Part shown: positions 44,509 through 52,823 of the stretch, piece after piece
How positions within the stretch are numbered: the first letter of the stretch is position 1
Layout of the letters: each line of letters starts with the position of its first letter
Source of the DNA: Rugosimonospora sp040255525
GTDB taxonomy: Bacteria > Actinomycetota > Actinomycetes > Mycobacteriales > Micromonosporaceae
Direction of reading: 5' to 3'
NCBI GenBank assembly: GCA_040255525.1
Contig: JBDZVD010000005.1
Coordinates: 1 to 64,000 of the forward strand
Length of the DNA: 64,000 bases
The notes under the pieces: generated by a model
What the model was told of the DNA's origin: nothing
Database searches by the model: none
What the model saw: only the letters and a program-made list of their open reading frames with translations
Position numbers and translations under genes: made by a program

Positions 44509-45282
44509 ATGGTATCGATCTCGCGGGAGCGTCCGGTCGAGTCGGAGTGGCGGTTGCGGGCGGTGCTGCGCAGCACGCAACTCGTGCACCTGCCCGAGGC
44601 ATGGTGCTTCCAGCGCATCGCCGGCAACCCACCAGCGGACGCCGTTGCCACAGTCCGAGACGTCGACGGCTGGTGCGCCCTCGTGCCCGCCACGGAGGAC
44701 TCCGGCGAGCGGTTCGGTCTCACGCTGAGCACGTTCGCGCCACACATCGACAACAGTGGTTACGTTGGTTGGTTGGCGACGGTAGTCAAGCAACGCTTGG
44801 GCAGTGGGGTCTTCGTCATATGCGGCGACAATCCGCGCCGCGGTGGCATCTTTGACTACCTCGGCTACCCACTGGAAGTCGCCGACGCTGTCCGCGTCCT
44901 GATCGACGAGCTGCGCGGGCCGGTCGGCCCTGACCCGCTGGATCTCGACCTGCACGTGTTCGAGGTCGAGCAGACCTCAGCGGCAAGCGCGATTTCCCGC
45001 GACACCGTGTTCGAGTTCCGCGAGCACGCCGGCGCGGTCGAGGCCAGGTACGCCGGTGGCCACATCCGCAGAGGCACTCTGCTCGGGCGCCGCGACCACG
45101 ACCACGTGACCACCGCGTACGTACAGGTCGACGTCGACGGTCGGCCGCAGACCGGCACGGCAGCCATGCGCATCGAATCGGCGGCAGACGGACACCTGCG
45201 GCTGATCGAGGACTACACCTGGTCGGACGGGACCACGGGCCGCAACGTACTGCGCTCCCGCCAGCGCCGCCATGCCGCCTGA
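44509..45282 (+). CDS. DUF6196-like protein with extra C-terminal domain
   Basis: About 257 residues. The first 140 (VRDVDGWCALVPA, FAPHIDNSGYVGWLATVVKQ, GDNPRRGGIFDYLG) resemble the small DUF6196 family. The remainder (FEFREHAGAVEARYAGGHIR, then VQVDVDGRPQTGTAAMRIES) resembles small proteins usually misnamed N-acetylglutamate synthase. So it looks like a fusion of two uncharacterised domains. I chose the ATG at 44509 because it begins at the family start; the ATG at 44485 lies inside the inverted repeat. The gene overlaps the next by 11 bases. The function is unknown. Confidence 0.7.
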   Translation: MVSISRERPVESEWRLRAVLRSTQLVHLPEAWCFQRIAGNPPADAVATVRDVDGWCALVPATEDSGERFGLTLSTFAPHIDNSGYVGWLATVVKQRLGSGVFVICGDNPRRGGIFDYLGYPLEVADAVRVLIDELRGPVGPDPLDLDLHVFEVEQTSAASAISRDTVFEFREHAGAVEARYAGGHIRRGTLLGRRDHDHVTTAYVQVDVDGRPQTGTAAMRIESAADGHLRLIEDYTWSDGTTGRNVLRSRQRRHAA

Positions 45283-45838
45283 ACCCGTCGCGATCGCGTT
45301 CGCGAACACCCGCTCGTCCAGGCACCGCGACCGCATCGAGACCCTCACCGAGTGGCGTGCCTGGGTTGACGCCTGGCCCGGCCTTCGCCCAGCGGGCTAC
45401 GCCGTCGACCCCGACGGCCTGCTCGCCCTCCGGGGCACCCGCGACGACCTGCAACTGCTGTTGCGCGGCGCCGCAGGCGGACACCGGGCCGAACCGGCCA
45501 CGTGGCTGGCGGAGCTCATGCGTTCGGCGCCGGGTCTTGAGCTGCGCTGGCGCGCGGCTCACCTCACCCTCGTTGTTCCCGAAGACAGCACTGCGGCCAC
45601 GGTGATCGCCCACTATCTCGCCCGCGCCGCGATCGACCTCCTATTGACCGGCCAACCCTTCGCCGCCTGCCAGGGACAGGACTGCCGCAAGCTCTTCGTG
45701 GCGTCCCGACCGGACCGCCGTTGGTGCGACAGCGCCGTCTGCGGCAACCGCGAGCGCGTGCGCGCCCACGGCCACCGCAACCGCCACGCCGATCCACCAG
45801 CTACCGCTCACCCAAAACGAAGGGAACAGCACCCATAG
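45272..45838 (+). CDS. CGNR zinc-finger protein
   Basis: 188 residues. The C-terminal CGNR finger is clear: C-x4-C...C-x4-C pattern in FAACQGQDCRKLFV, RRWCDSAVCGNRERVRAH. The N-terminal part is a divergent stress-sensor-like region of the kind seen in ABATE/CGNR proteins, thought to be transcription regulators. The ATG at 45272 overlaps the preceding gene by 11 bases, so the pair is coupled. It may regulate the unit through the inverted repeat, which is inference. The 220 bases after it hold nothing I can support. Confidence 0.85.
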   Translation: MPPEPVAIAFANTRSSRHRDRIETLTEWRAWVDAWPGLRPAGYAVDPDGLLALRGTRDDLQLLLRGAAGGHRAEPATWLAELMRSAPGLELRWRAAHLTLVVPEDSTAATVIAHYLARAAIDLLLTGQPFAACQGQDCRKLFVASRPDRRWCDSAVCGNRERVRAHGHRNRHADPPATAHPKRREQHP

Positions 45839-46058
45839 CCCACGTACGGTTCCGGAGGGGCCAAGGACCGGTGTCCCCACCCCACACTTGCCGTACACAT
45901 CCCGACGCTCTCCAACAGCCCGCCCTGGAGGCGGCTCTACCAACAGAAATATCGCCTGCGGTGCCGCGTCAGGTACGCGTGTCGGCACCGCAAGGACGGC
46001 TAACGACCGCACTGGCTGTGCACTGGGCACACCAGGGCTTCGCCCATTCTCCGGACGA

Positions 46059-46676
46059 TCAGCTGCCGGTGGACCTGCGCGGGACGGCGTCGGCGGGGAT
46101 GCCCGATTCGGCGGCGGCCTGCTTGACGCTGACCTCGCCGTCCTTGACCGCGACGGTACGCGGTCCGAAGATCTTGTAGGCATCGCGGACCCGGGCGACA
46201 CCTCCGGCGGTGAACGGCTTGCCCTTGCCGGTGGCCAGCCCGGCGGCATTGAGCATGTCGGCGAGCTCGGCGCTGGTGTGGTTGGCGCCATGGCGGCGGA
46301 TCAACTCCAGCGCCGCGTCCGGGGTGCGGCCAGGGCCGGGGCGGGCGACGGCCAGCTCGTCGGTAGCGCCGGTGTGCCAGCGCACCCCGATGCGCATGGT
46401 GTGCGCATCGGGCTCGGGCAGCAGGGTGACGTCGGCGACCAGCGAACGCAGCAGCCGTTTACGGTCGCGAGGGCTGGTGGTCTCGGCGTGCCACAGCCGC
46501 GGCAGGTCTCGCGCGAGGGCCTGCAACGAGTCAATGGCTGGCAGCGGCGGCTTGGCGGCCTGCGCGGTGGCCAGCGCCGCCTCCGCCTCGGTCAGCGCGG
46601 CGAGTCTCGTTTCCCACCGCGTCTCCAGAGTCCTTGCTACCGAGTTCGTTTGTTGGGCTTGCGGTTGGTGGGCTGG
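46059..46676 (-). pseudogene. C-terminal fragment of a serine recombinase
   Basis: The frame directly after the aldolase stop reads NSVARTLETRWETRLAALTE (coiled coil), then LARDLPRLWHAETTSPRDRK, LLRSLVADVTLLPEPDAHTM and RIGVRWHTGATDEL. This is the usual C-terminal region of actinobacterial recombinase/zinc-ribbon serine recombinases. The catalytic resolvase domain and zinc ribbon are missing. It shares the frame of the aldolase and starts right at its stop codon, so a recombination or deletion joined the two. Confidence 0.75.
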
Positions 46677-47603
46677 TCAGCCGGCTGCTGGTTGCGTCAC
46701 GAGAATCTCTTTGAGGGTAGAAAGGAGTGTGGCGAGTCGTTGGGTCTCGTCGGCCTCGAAGGGACGGAATGGCTCGGCCGGGGTGAGTTCAGCCAGGTGG
46801 AGCAGTGACAGCGCCGCTTTGGTGGCGGCGATGCCCGGGCGGATCGAGTGCAGGGTGGCCAGACGGTTAAGACTTTCCTGCAGTTGCGCGGCGCGGTCGG
46901 TGTCCGCGGCGTTGGCGGCGTCGAACAGGGCCCGGCACGCGCCCGGCGCCAGGTTGGCCAGTCCCGGGGTGATGCCGTTCGCGCCGGCCTGGAGCCCTGT
47001 CAGCAGGGCGCTCTCGGCACCCTGGCTCACGCCGAACGACGGGTGCGTGCCGCTGATCGCAACGAAGGCTCGCAGCAGCTCGAAGTCCCCACTGCTGTCT
47101 TTGATCCCGGCGCAGTGCGGGAGTTTGGCCAGGCGCGTGACGAGGTCGACCGAGAGTGGATTTCCGGTGTACCGGGGGATGTTGTACGCCACCCAGGCCG
47201 CACCGAGGGTGTCGACGCGCTGGAAGTGGTGCAGCAGTTCGGCATCGGTGTACCTGTAGTAGAACGGTGCGCCGACCACGAGCGCGTCCGCCCCGCCGGC
47301 CAGCGCCTCAGTGGCCCGGCCGATCGCCATCCGGGTCGCCGGTGCGGTGATCGTGACGAGCACGGTGGCACGTTTACCCACCAGGTCCCGCCAGCGCTGC
47401 GCCGTGCGCGCCACGTACCGCCGCACGTCGGCGGTCTCCACCGCGACGCCCTCGCCATTGCTACCGAACAGCATGAGGCTGTCGATGCCGCCAGCGGCCA
47501 GGTGTGCCAGCAGCCGGTCGGTGGCCGCGGGGTCGGGCGTGCCGTCGGCGGTGAAGCCGGTGACGACCGGCGCGGTGACGGTGGCGAGCAGGTGCGTGGA
47601 CAC
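46677..47603 (-). CDS. DapA/NanA-family aldolase
   Basis: About 308 residues, class I aldolase TIM barrel: carboxylate loop LFGSNGEG (the GxxGE motif), catalytic Tyr in AYNIPRYTG and Schiff-base Lys in CAGIKDSSGD. The family splits or forms alpha-keto acids (dihydrodipicolinate, N-acetylneuraminate, KDG). As last gene of the LacI-controlled transporter operon it most likely cleaves an imported sugar acid to pyruvate. The GTG at 47603 has GGGAAG just upstream; ATGs at 47615 and 47624 are alternatives. A recombinase remnant follows immediately. Confidence 0.88.
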   Translation of the reverse strand: MSTHLLATVTAPVVTGFTADGTPDPAATDRLLAHLAAGGIDSLMLFGSNGEGVAVETADVRRYVARTAQRWRDLVGKRATVLVTITAPATRMAIGRATEALAGGADALVVGAPFYYRYTDAELLHHFQRVDTLGAAWVAYNIPRYTGNPLSVDLVTRLAKLPHCAGIKDSSGDFELLRAFVAISGTHPSFGVSQGAESALLTGLQAGANGITPGLANLAPGACRALFDAANAADTDRAAQLQESLNRLATLHSIRPGIAATKAALSLLHLAELTPAEPFRPFEADETQRLATLLSTLKEILVTQPAAG

Positions 47604-47628
47604 GGGACTTCCCATCTGTGCCAAGGAA

Positions 47629-48390
47629 TCAGGCGAGATCGAGGACGGCGTCGAGGAGGGTTTGCGTGTACGGGTCTTGGGGGTGCTCGAAGACCTCCTC
47701 GCTTTCGCCCTGTTCGACCACCCGCCCGTCGTGCATGACCGCGACCCGGTCGGCGATCTGGCGGACCACTCCGAGGTCGTGCGTGATAAACACGATGGCC
47801 AGTTCGAGTTCGTCGCGCAGGTGTAGCAGTAGGGTGAGGATCTGCGTCTGCACGGACACGTCGAGCGCGGAGACCGCCTCGTCGCAGACCAGCACCTGGG
47901 GGCGTACCGCGATGGCGCGAGCGATGCTGACCCGTTGCGCCTGGCCTCCGGACATCTCGCCGGCCGTGCGGTCCAGTACCCCCACTGGCAGTCCGACGAG
48001 TTCGAGCAGGTCGCGCAGCCCGGTCTCGACGTTGGCCGGACGGGTCGACGGGTGCGTCTGCCACGCCTCGCCGAGGATCTTCCGTACCGTCATCCGCGGG
48101 TTCAGCGAAGAGCGCGGGTCCTGAAACACCATCTGGATCGCACGGCGCTGGGCGGAACCGCGCCGCAGCGGCAGTGCGGTGCCGGCCAGCGCGACACTAC
48201 CCCGGTCTGGACGGAGCAGGCCGACGATCGCGCGGGCGAGGGTCGACTTGCCCGAGCCGGATTCTCCGACGACGGCGAGGATCTCACCCGGGTCCGCCCT
48301 CAGGTCGACGTCGCGCACGGCGGTGCGGCTGGTCCGTCCCGTGCGGTAGGTGACCGTCAGGCCGGCAACCGTCAGCAGCGGTTCAGTCAC
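47629..48390 (-). CDS. Peptide/oligosaccharide ABC transporter ATPase (DppF type)
   Basis: 253 residues. Walker A is VGESGSGKSTLARAI, the signature is MSGGQAQRVSIARAI and Walker B is VLVCDEAVSALD, followed by HDLGVV. It is shorter than full DppF proteins and ends just after the oligo_HPY-type tail begins. The GTG start overlaps the preceding ATPase by 8 bases. It works with the DppD-type ATPase, two permeases and the lipoprotein encoded upstream. Confidence 0.93.
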   Translation of the reverse strand: MTEPLLTVAGLTVTYRTGRTSRTAVRDVDLRADPGEILAVVGESGSGKSTLARAIVGLLRPDRGSVALAGTALPLRRGSAQRRAIQMVFQDPRSSLNPRMTVRKILGEAWQTHPSTRPANVETGLRDLLELVGLPVGVLDRTAGEMSGGQAQRVSIARAIAVRPQVLVCDEAVSALDVSVQTQILTLLLHLRDELELAIVFITHDLGVVRQIADRVAVMHDGRVVEQGESEEVFEHPQDPYTQTLLDAVLDLA

Positions 48391-49429
48391 GGGTGACCTC
48401 CTCGGCGAAGTGGCAGGCGCTGAGCCGTCTGGCGCCGGCTGGCGGCACAGTGGGTGCAGGGCCGACCGGGCGCAGGGGTGGCGACTCGTTGCCGCAGACC
48501 GGCTGCGCCATCGGGCACCGGGGGGCGAACGCGCAGCCGGGCGGTCGGTGAGCCGGGTCCGGGGGTACCCCGATCAGCGGCTGAGGCAGCGCGGTCCGGG
48601 CACGCGGCGACGGGATGTTGCGGACCAGGGCCGCGGTGTACGGGTGCTTCGGCGCGGCCAGCAACTGGGCGGTCGGGCCCGACTCCACCACCCGGCCGGC
48701 GTACATGACGACCAGGTCGGGCGCCACGTGCGAGATGACCCGCAGGTCGTGACTAATCAGCAGTAGCGCGACATGCTCCTCCTGCTGTAGGCGGGCGAGC
48801 AGGTCGAGGATGCGCTTCTGTACGGTCACGTCGAGTGCGGTGGTGGGCTCGTCGCACAGCAGCAGGGTTGGCTTACCGGCCAGCGCCAGCCCGATCATCG
48901 CGCGCTGGCGCTGGCCGCCGGAGAGCTGGTGCGGGTAGGCCTGCGCGCGCTGCTCCGGCTCGGGCATATTCACCCGGCGCAGCAGTTCGAGCGCGGCCCG
49001 GGCAGCGTCGGCCCGGGACAGCCCGTCGCGTACCCGCAGGATCTCGTCGATCTGCCGGCCGATGCGCACCCGCGGGTTCAGCGCGGACAGCGGATCCTGG
49101 AAGATCATCGCCACCTGCTTGCCGCGCGCCGCCCGTTGTACGGACGTTCGCGCGGCGAGCAGGTCGACACCGGCCAGCTCCACCTGCCCCGTGGTGGCGC
49201 GCAGGCCGGGCGGCAGCAGACCGAGGACTGCCAGGCTGGTCAGGCTCTTGCCGCTGCCGGACTCGCCGACGAGCCCGACCGTGCCGCCACGGGGCACGGT
49301 GAGGCTGACGTGGTCGATCACCGGTACGCCCTGGTCGGTCTCCACGACAAGATTCCGTACCTTGAGCAGCGTCTCGCCCCTACCGCGCTGGTCTGTCGTC
49401 GCGTCGTGCACTGCCGCCGGGTTGCTCAT
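48383..49429 (-). CDS. Peptide/oligosaccharide ABC transporter ATPase (DppD type)
   Basis: 348 residues. Walker A is VGESGSGKSLTSLAV, the signature is LSGGQRQRAMIGLAL, Walker B is LLLCDEPTTALD, followed by SHDLRV. The C-terminal oligo_HPY region contains the cysteines known to bind an iron-sulfur cluster in DppD relatives (CAFAPRCPMAQPVC, then a later ACHF). The ATG at 49429 overlaps the stop of the binding-protein gene; the longer frame upstream is its shadow. Confidence 0.94.
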   Translation of the reverse strand: MSNPAAVHDATTDQRGRGETLLKVRNLVVETDQGVPVIDHVSLTVPRGGTVGLVGESGSGKSLTSLAVLGLLPPGLRATTGQVELAGVDLLAARTSVQRAARGKQVAMIFQDPLSALNPRVRIGRQIDEILRVRDGLSRADAARAALELLRRVNMPEPEQRAQAYPHQLSGGQRQRAMIGLALAGKPTLLLCDEPTTALDVTVQKRILDLLARLQQEEHVALLLISHDLRVISHVAPDLVVMYAGRVVESGPTAQLLAAPKHPYTAALVRNIPSPRARTALPQPLIGVPPDPAHRPPGCAFAPRCPMAQPVCGNESPPLRPVGPAPTVPPAGARRLSACHFAEEVTRD

Positions 49430-50940
49430 GCCACGCTCACCACGGACAGGTCTGGCTGGTAGTTGGAGGAGGGCACGAAGCCCTTGACGTTGGACCGCCA
49501 CACGTAGGAGATCTGCACGTCCATCGGGTACATGCCGACCGCGTCCGACCAGATGATCTGCTCCGCCTGGGCGTACAGGGTGGCCCGCTGCGCCGCGTCA
49601 CTGGTTGAGGCGGCACCCTTCAGCAGGGTGTCCAACCGCGGGTTGCAATATCCGGTGCGTTTGGCGGCGCAGGTGTAGAGCCGGCCCAGCACGTAGTCGG
49701 CATCGCCTGTGGCGTCACCCAGCGACTGCAGGTTGATGTCCCACCTCATGGCGAGTAGGTCGGACAGGAACACAGACTTCTCCTTGATGGTCGGCGTCAC
49801 CTTCACCCCGATCTTCGCGAAGTCGGCGGCCACCGCCTGGGCGAACTGGGTGAACTCCTGCCCGCTGTAGGCGAGCTGGTAGCTCTTGGAGAAGTCGAAA
49901 CCGGCCGCGGTGAGCGCCGCCTTCGCCGCGTCGGCGTTGTAGGCCACCGGGCTCTGCTTGGCGAACCCGACGATGGTGGACGGGATCGGCGCCTGCGCCG
50001 CGGTACCGGTGGTGGGGTAGAGCGCCTTGATAATGGTGGGGAAGTCGACCGCCTGCCACAGCGCGGTGCGGACCTTCGCGTCGGCGAACGCCGGCCGGCC
50101 CGAATTGAACCACATGGTGTACTGCGCGTCACTGGAGACGGTCTTGACGGTGAGCCCGTCCTGCCCGGTCAGCTGGCTCATCTGGTCGTCCGGCAGCGAC
50201 CAGGTGGCCTGGATCTCGCCGGTCTTCAACGCGGTCACCCGGGCCGCGGTAGCCGAGATGTACCGGATGGTCAGCTTGGCCAGGTTGGGCTTGGTACCGA
50301 AGTAGTGGGGATTCGGGACCAGGGTCAGTGACTGTCCCGGTGCGAAGCTGTCCACCTGGAACGGGCCGGTACCGGCCGGCTTGCTGAAGAACCCGGCGTT
50401 GTCCATCTCGGCGGCTGGCAGGATCGACAGCGTCGAGATTTTGCTCAGCAGCGCGCCCTGCGGGGTGGTGGAGGTGAAGGTCACCTGGTTGTCGCCGGGG
50501 GTCACCGTGATGCCTGCCCACAGGCTGGCCAGCGGGCCCTTGAGCTTGACCACCCGGGCCACGCTGGCGACCACGTCGCTGGGGGCGAAGGCGGTGCCGT
50601 CGGAGTACTTGACGCCGACCCGCAGGTCGAAGACCCAGCTCTTGCCGTCGCTGCTCGGTGTCCACTTGGTGGACAGGTTCGGCTTGAACACGGTGCCGTC
50701 CCGTCTGACCAGGCTGGAGAAGATCTGCTTGGCGGCCAGCTGGGTTCCGTTGTCGGCGGCCAGCGAGCCCTGCGGGTCGAGCCCGGTGATCGGGTACGGG
50801 CCCGCAACGGTCAGGTGACCCGGCTTGCCACTGCTGCCGGAATTGGTGGAGGTGCCGGAGGCGCAGGCGGCGAGGAGGGTACCCGCCACTGTGACGCCGG
50901 CGATGAGCGCGGCGACTCTGCGAAGTGGTGAGGCATTCAC
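49426..50940 (-). CDS. ABC substrate-binding lipoprotein (SBP_bac_5 family)
   Basis: 504 residues. Lipoprotein signal with lipobox LLAAC at about residues 22-26. Family segments: YPITGLDPQGSLAADNGTQL, LSTKWTPSSDGKSWVFDLR, VKYSDGTAFAPSDVV, then a long two-lobe periplasmic-binding fold. Relatives bind peptides, nickel or oligosaccharides. Beside a sialidase-like gene and sugar-acid enzymes, a glycan or sugar-acid ligand is more likely than a peptide, which is inference. 51 bases separate it from the permease gene upstream. Confidence 0.94.
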   Translation of the reverse strand: MNASPLRRVAALIAGVTVAGTLLAACASGTSTNSGSSGKPGHLTVAGPYPITGLDPQGSLAADNGTQLAAKQIFSSLVRRDGTVFKPNLSTKWTPSSDGKSWVFDLRVGVKYSDGTAFAPSDVVASVARVVKLKGPLASLWAGITVTPGDNQVTFTSTTPQGALLSKISTLSILPAAEMDNAGFFSKPAGTGPFQVDSFAPGQSLTLVPNPHYFGTKPNLAKLTIRYISATAARVTALKTGEIQATWSLPDDQMSQLTGQDGLTVKTVSSDAQYTMWFNSGRPAFADAKVRTALWQAVDFPTIIKALYPTTGTAAQAPIPSTIVGFAKQSPVAYNADAAKAALTAAGFDFSKSYQLAYSGQEFTQFAQAVAADFAKIGVKVTPTIKEKSVFLSDLLAMRWDINLQSLGDATGDADYVLGRLYTCAAKRTGYCNPRLDTLLKGAASTSDAAQRATLYAQAEQIIWSDAVGMYPMDVQISYVWRSNVKGFVPSSNYQPDLSVVSVA

Positions 50941-50991
50941 GGAATACTCCGATTTCTGGTTGGGGTGTGATGCGCGTCAGCGCTGTTCGGG

Positions 50992-51894
50992 TTACTGGGA
51001 GCGGAAGCGGCTGCTGGACGGGTCGGTGATCCGGTCGCCGACCATGCCGATGGCCACCACGAGCAGCGCGAGCGCGATGCCCGGGAAGGTGGAGATCCAC
51101 CAGGCGGTGTTGAGGTAGTCCTGGCCGGCGGCGATCGTCTGGCCCCAGGACACGCTGGTCACCGGCAGCCCGACGCCAAGGAAGCTGAGGCCGGCCTCGC
51201 TGACGATGATCAGAGAGAACTCGATGGTGCAGATGGCCACGGCCGGGCCGAGGACAAACGGCAGCACGTGCCGGCCGATCACCCGCCACCAGGGCACACC
51301 CAGCACCCGGGCGGCGGCGACCCAGTCGCGTTCACGCAGCGACAGGGTGGAGGCGCGGGCCACCCGGGCGAACGGGATCCACCGGGTAACGGCGAGGGCG
51401 AAGACGACGTTGGTGAGGGTGTGGCCGAACAGGCCGGCGATCACGATGGCCAGCAGGATCGCCGGGAAGGCCAGCTGGATGTCGATGATCCGCATGATGA
51501 CCGTGTCGACGGCGCCCCGGGCGTACCCGCTGACCAAGCCGACCAGCAGCCCAAACACGCCGGCGCCGACAACCGCGGCCAAGCCGACGATCATGGAGGT
51601 ACGGGCGCCGGCGATCAGCTGCGCGACCAGATCCCGGCCCAGGCCGTCCGTGCCCAGAAAGGCGGTCGACCCGGTGCTCGTGGTCGAGCCGGGGGCCAGC
51701 AGCCGGTCGGCGAGGTTGGCGCTGACCGGGTTGTAGTGCACCAGCATCGGGCCGAAGATTGCGACGAGCACGTACAGGGCGATGACGCTCAGCGCGACGA
51801 CAAGGCCGGCCCGGCCGGTACGCCGGCGGGTACGGCGCAGCACCGTGCCGTAGCGGGTGAGCGCGGCCCCGCTGTCGAGGGTTGTTGTGGACAC
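50992..51894 (-). CDS. ABC transporter permease (DppC type)
   Basis: 300 residues, six membrane spans. The N-terminal cytoplasmic region is followed by FLGTDGLGRDLVAQLIAGAR, the typical DppC sequence, and the coupling motif EAA-like REERDWVAAARVLGVPWWRV region. It pairs with the DppB-type permease, whose stop is 5 bases upstream. Confidence 0.94.
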   Translation of the reverse strand: MSTTTLDSGAALTRYGTVLRRTRRRTGRAGLVVALSVIALYVLVAIFGPMLVHYNPVSANLADRLLAPGSTTSTGSTAFLGTDGLGRDLVAQLIAGARTSMIVGLAAVVGAGVFGLLVGLVSGYARGAVDTVIMRIIDIQLAFPAILLAIVIAGLFGHTLTNVVFALAVTRWIPFARVARASTLSLRERDWVAAARVLGVPWWRVIGRHVLPFVLGPAVAICTIEFSLIIVSEAGLSFLGVGLPVTSVSWGQTIAAGQDYLNTAWWISTFPGIALALLVVAIGMVGDRITDPSSSRFRSQ

Positions 51895-51899
51895 GGCGA

Positions 51900-52823
51900 T
51901 CAGCTCTCCGTCCGGATGCGCGGGTCGAGCCGCAGGTAGACGAGGTCGACGCAGAGGTTGAGCAGCACCACGATCGCCGCGATCAGCAGGGCAGCGGCCT
52001 GCACGACGTTGTAGTCCCGGTTGTTCACCGCGTTGACCAGCAACGAGCCGATGCCGGGCCAGGAGAAGACGTTCTCCACGACTACATCGCCACCGATGAG
52101 GGCGCCGATCTGCAGACCTACCACGGTGACCACGGGCAGCAACGAGTTGCCGAGCACGTGACCGACGAGCACCCGGCGCTCGGGGATGCCTTTGGACCGT
52201 GCGGTCTGCACGTACGCGTCGGTGGTGGAGGCGGCCACCCCGCTACGGGTGAGCCGGGCCACGATCGCGGTGAACGGCAGCGCCAGGGTGACCGCGGGCA
52301 GGATCAGATGCTGGACGTCGCCGGCGCCGGCGCTCGGTAGCAGCCGCCAGGTACCGGCGAAGAGCAGGATGAACATGATGCCGATCCAGAAGTTCGGGAT
52401 CGACTGCATGCCCAGGGTGACCGGCGAGATGAGGGTGTCCCTGCGGGTGCCCGGTTTCCAGCCGGCGACGGTACCCAGCGGCAGCCCGATCGCGATCGCC
52501 AGCAGGGTGGCCGCGCCGATCAGTTGCAGGCTCCCCGCGGTATGCCCGAGCACCGCCGACATCGCCGGCTGCGCCAGCGTCGTGGACTGGCCGAAGTCGA
52601 GACGGAACGCGCCGGTCACGTAGTGCAGGTATTGCACGGGCAAGGAGTCGTTGAGTCCCAACGATTCCCGGGCAGCGGCCAGTTGGTCCGGAGTGGCTGA
52701 GGCGCCGGCCAGGACCGCGGCCGGGTCACCCGGTGCCACCCGGACGAGCAGGAACATCAGGGTGACCGCGCCCCAGAGCACGAGCAGCCCGACGGCCAGC
52801 CTGCGCAGCACCAGCCGGCCCAT
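51900..52823 (-). CDS. ABC transporter permease (DppB type)
   Basis: 307 residues, six spans. Typical DppB start (LVLRRLAVGLLVLWGAVTLM, then PGDPAAVLAG), the long extracytoplasmic loop, and the coupling motif near DAYVQTARSKGIPERRV. The ATG overlaps the stop of the FAD-enzyme gene (ATGA), so it is in the LacI-headed operon. Confidence 0.94.
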   Translation of the reverse strand: MGRLVLRRLAVGLLVLWGAVTLMFLLVRVAPGDPAAVLAGASATPDQLAAARESLGLNDSLPVQYLHYVTGAFRLDFGQSTTLAQPAMSAVLGHTAGSLQLIGAATLLAIAIGLPLGTVAGWKPGTRRDTLISPVTLGMQSIPNFWIGIMFILLFAGTWRLLPSAGAGDVQHLILPAVTLALPFTAIVARLTRSGVAASTTDAYVQTARSKGIPERRVLVGHVLGNSLLPVVTVVGLQIGALIGGDVVVENVFSWPGIGSLLVNAVNNRDYNVVQAAALLIAAIVVLLNLCVDLVYLRLDPRIRTES

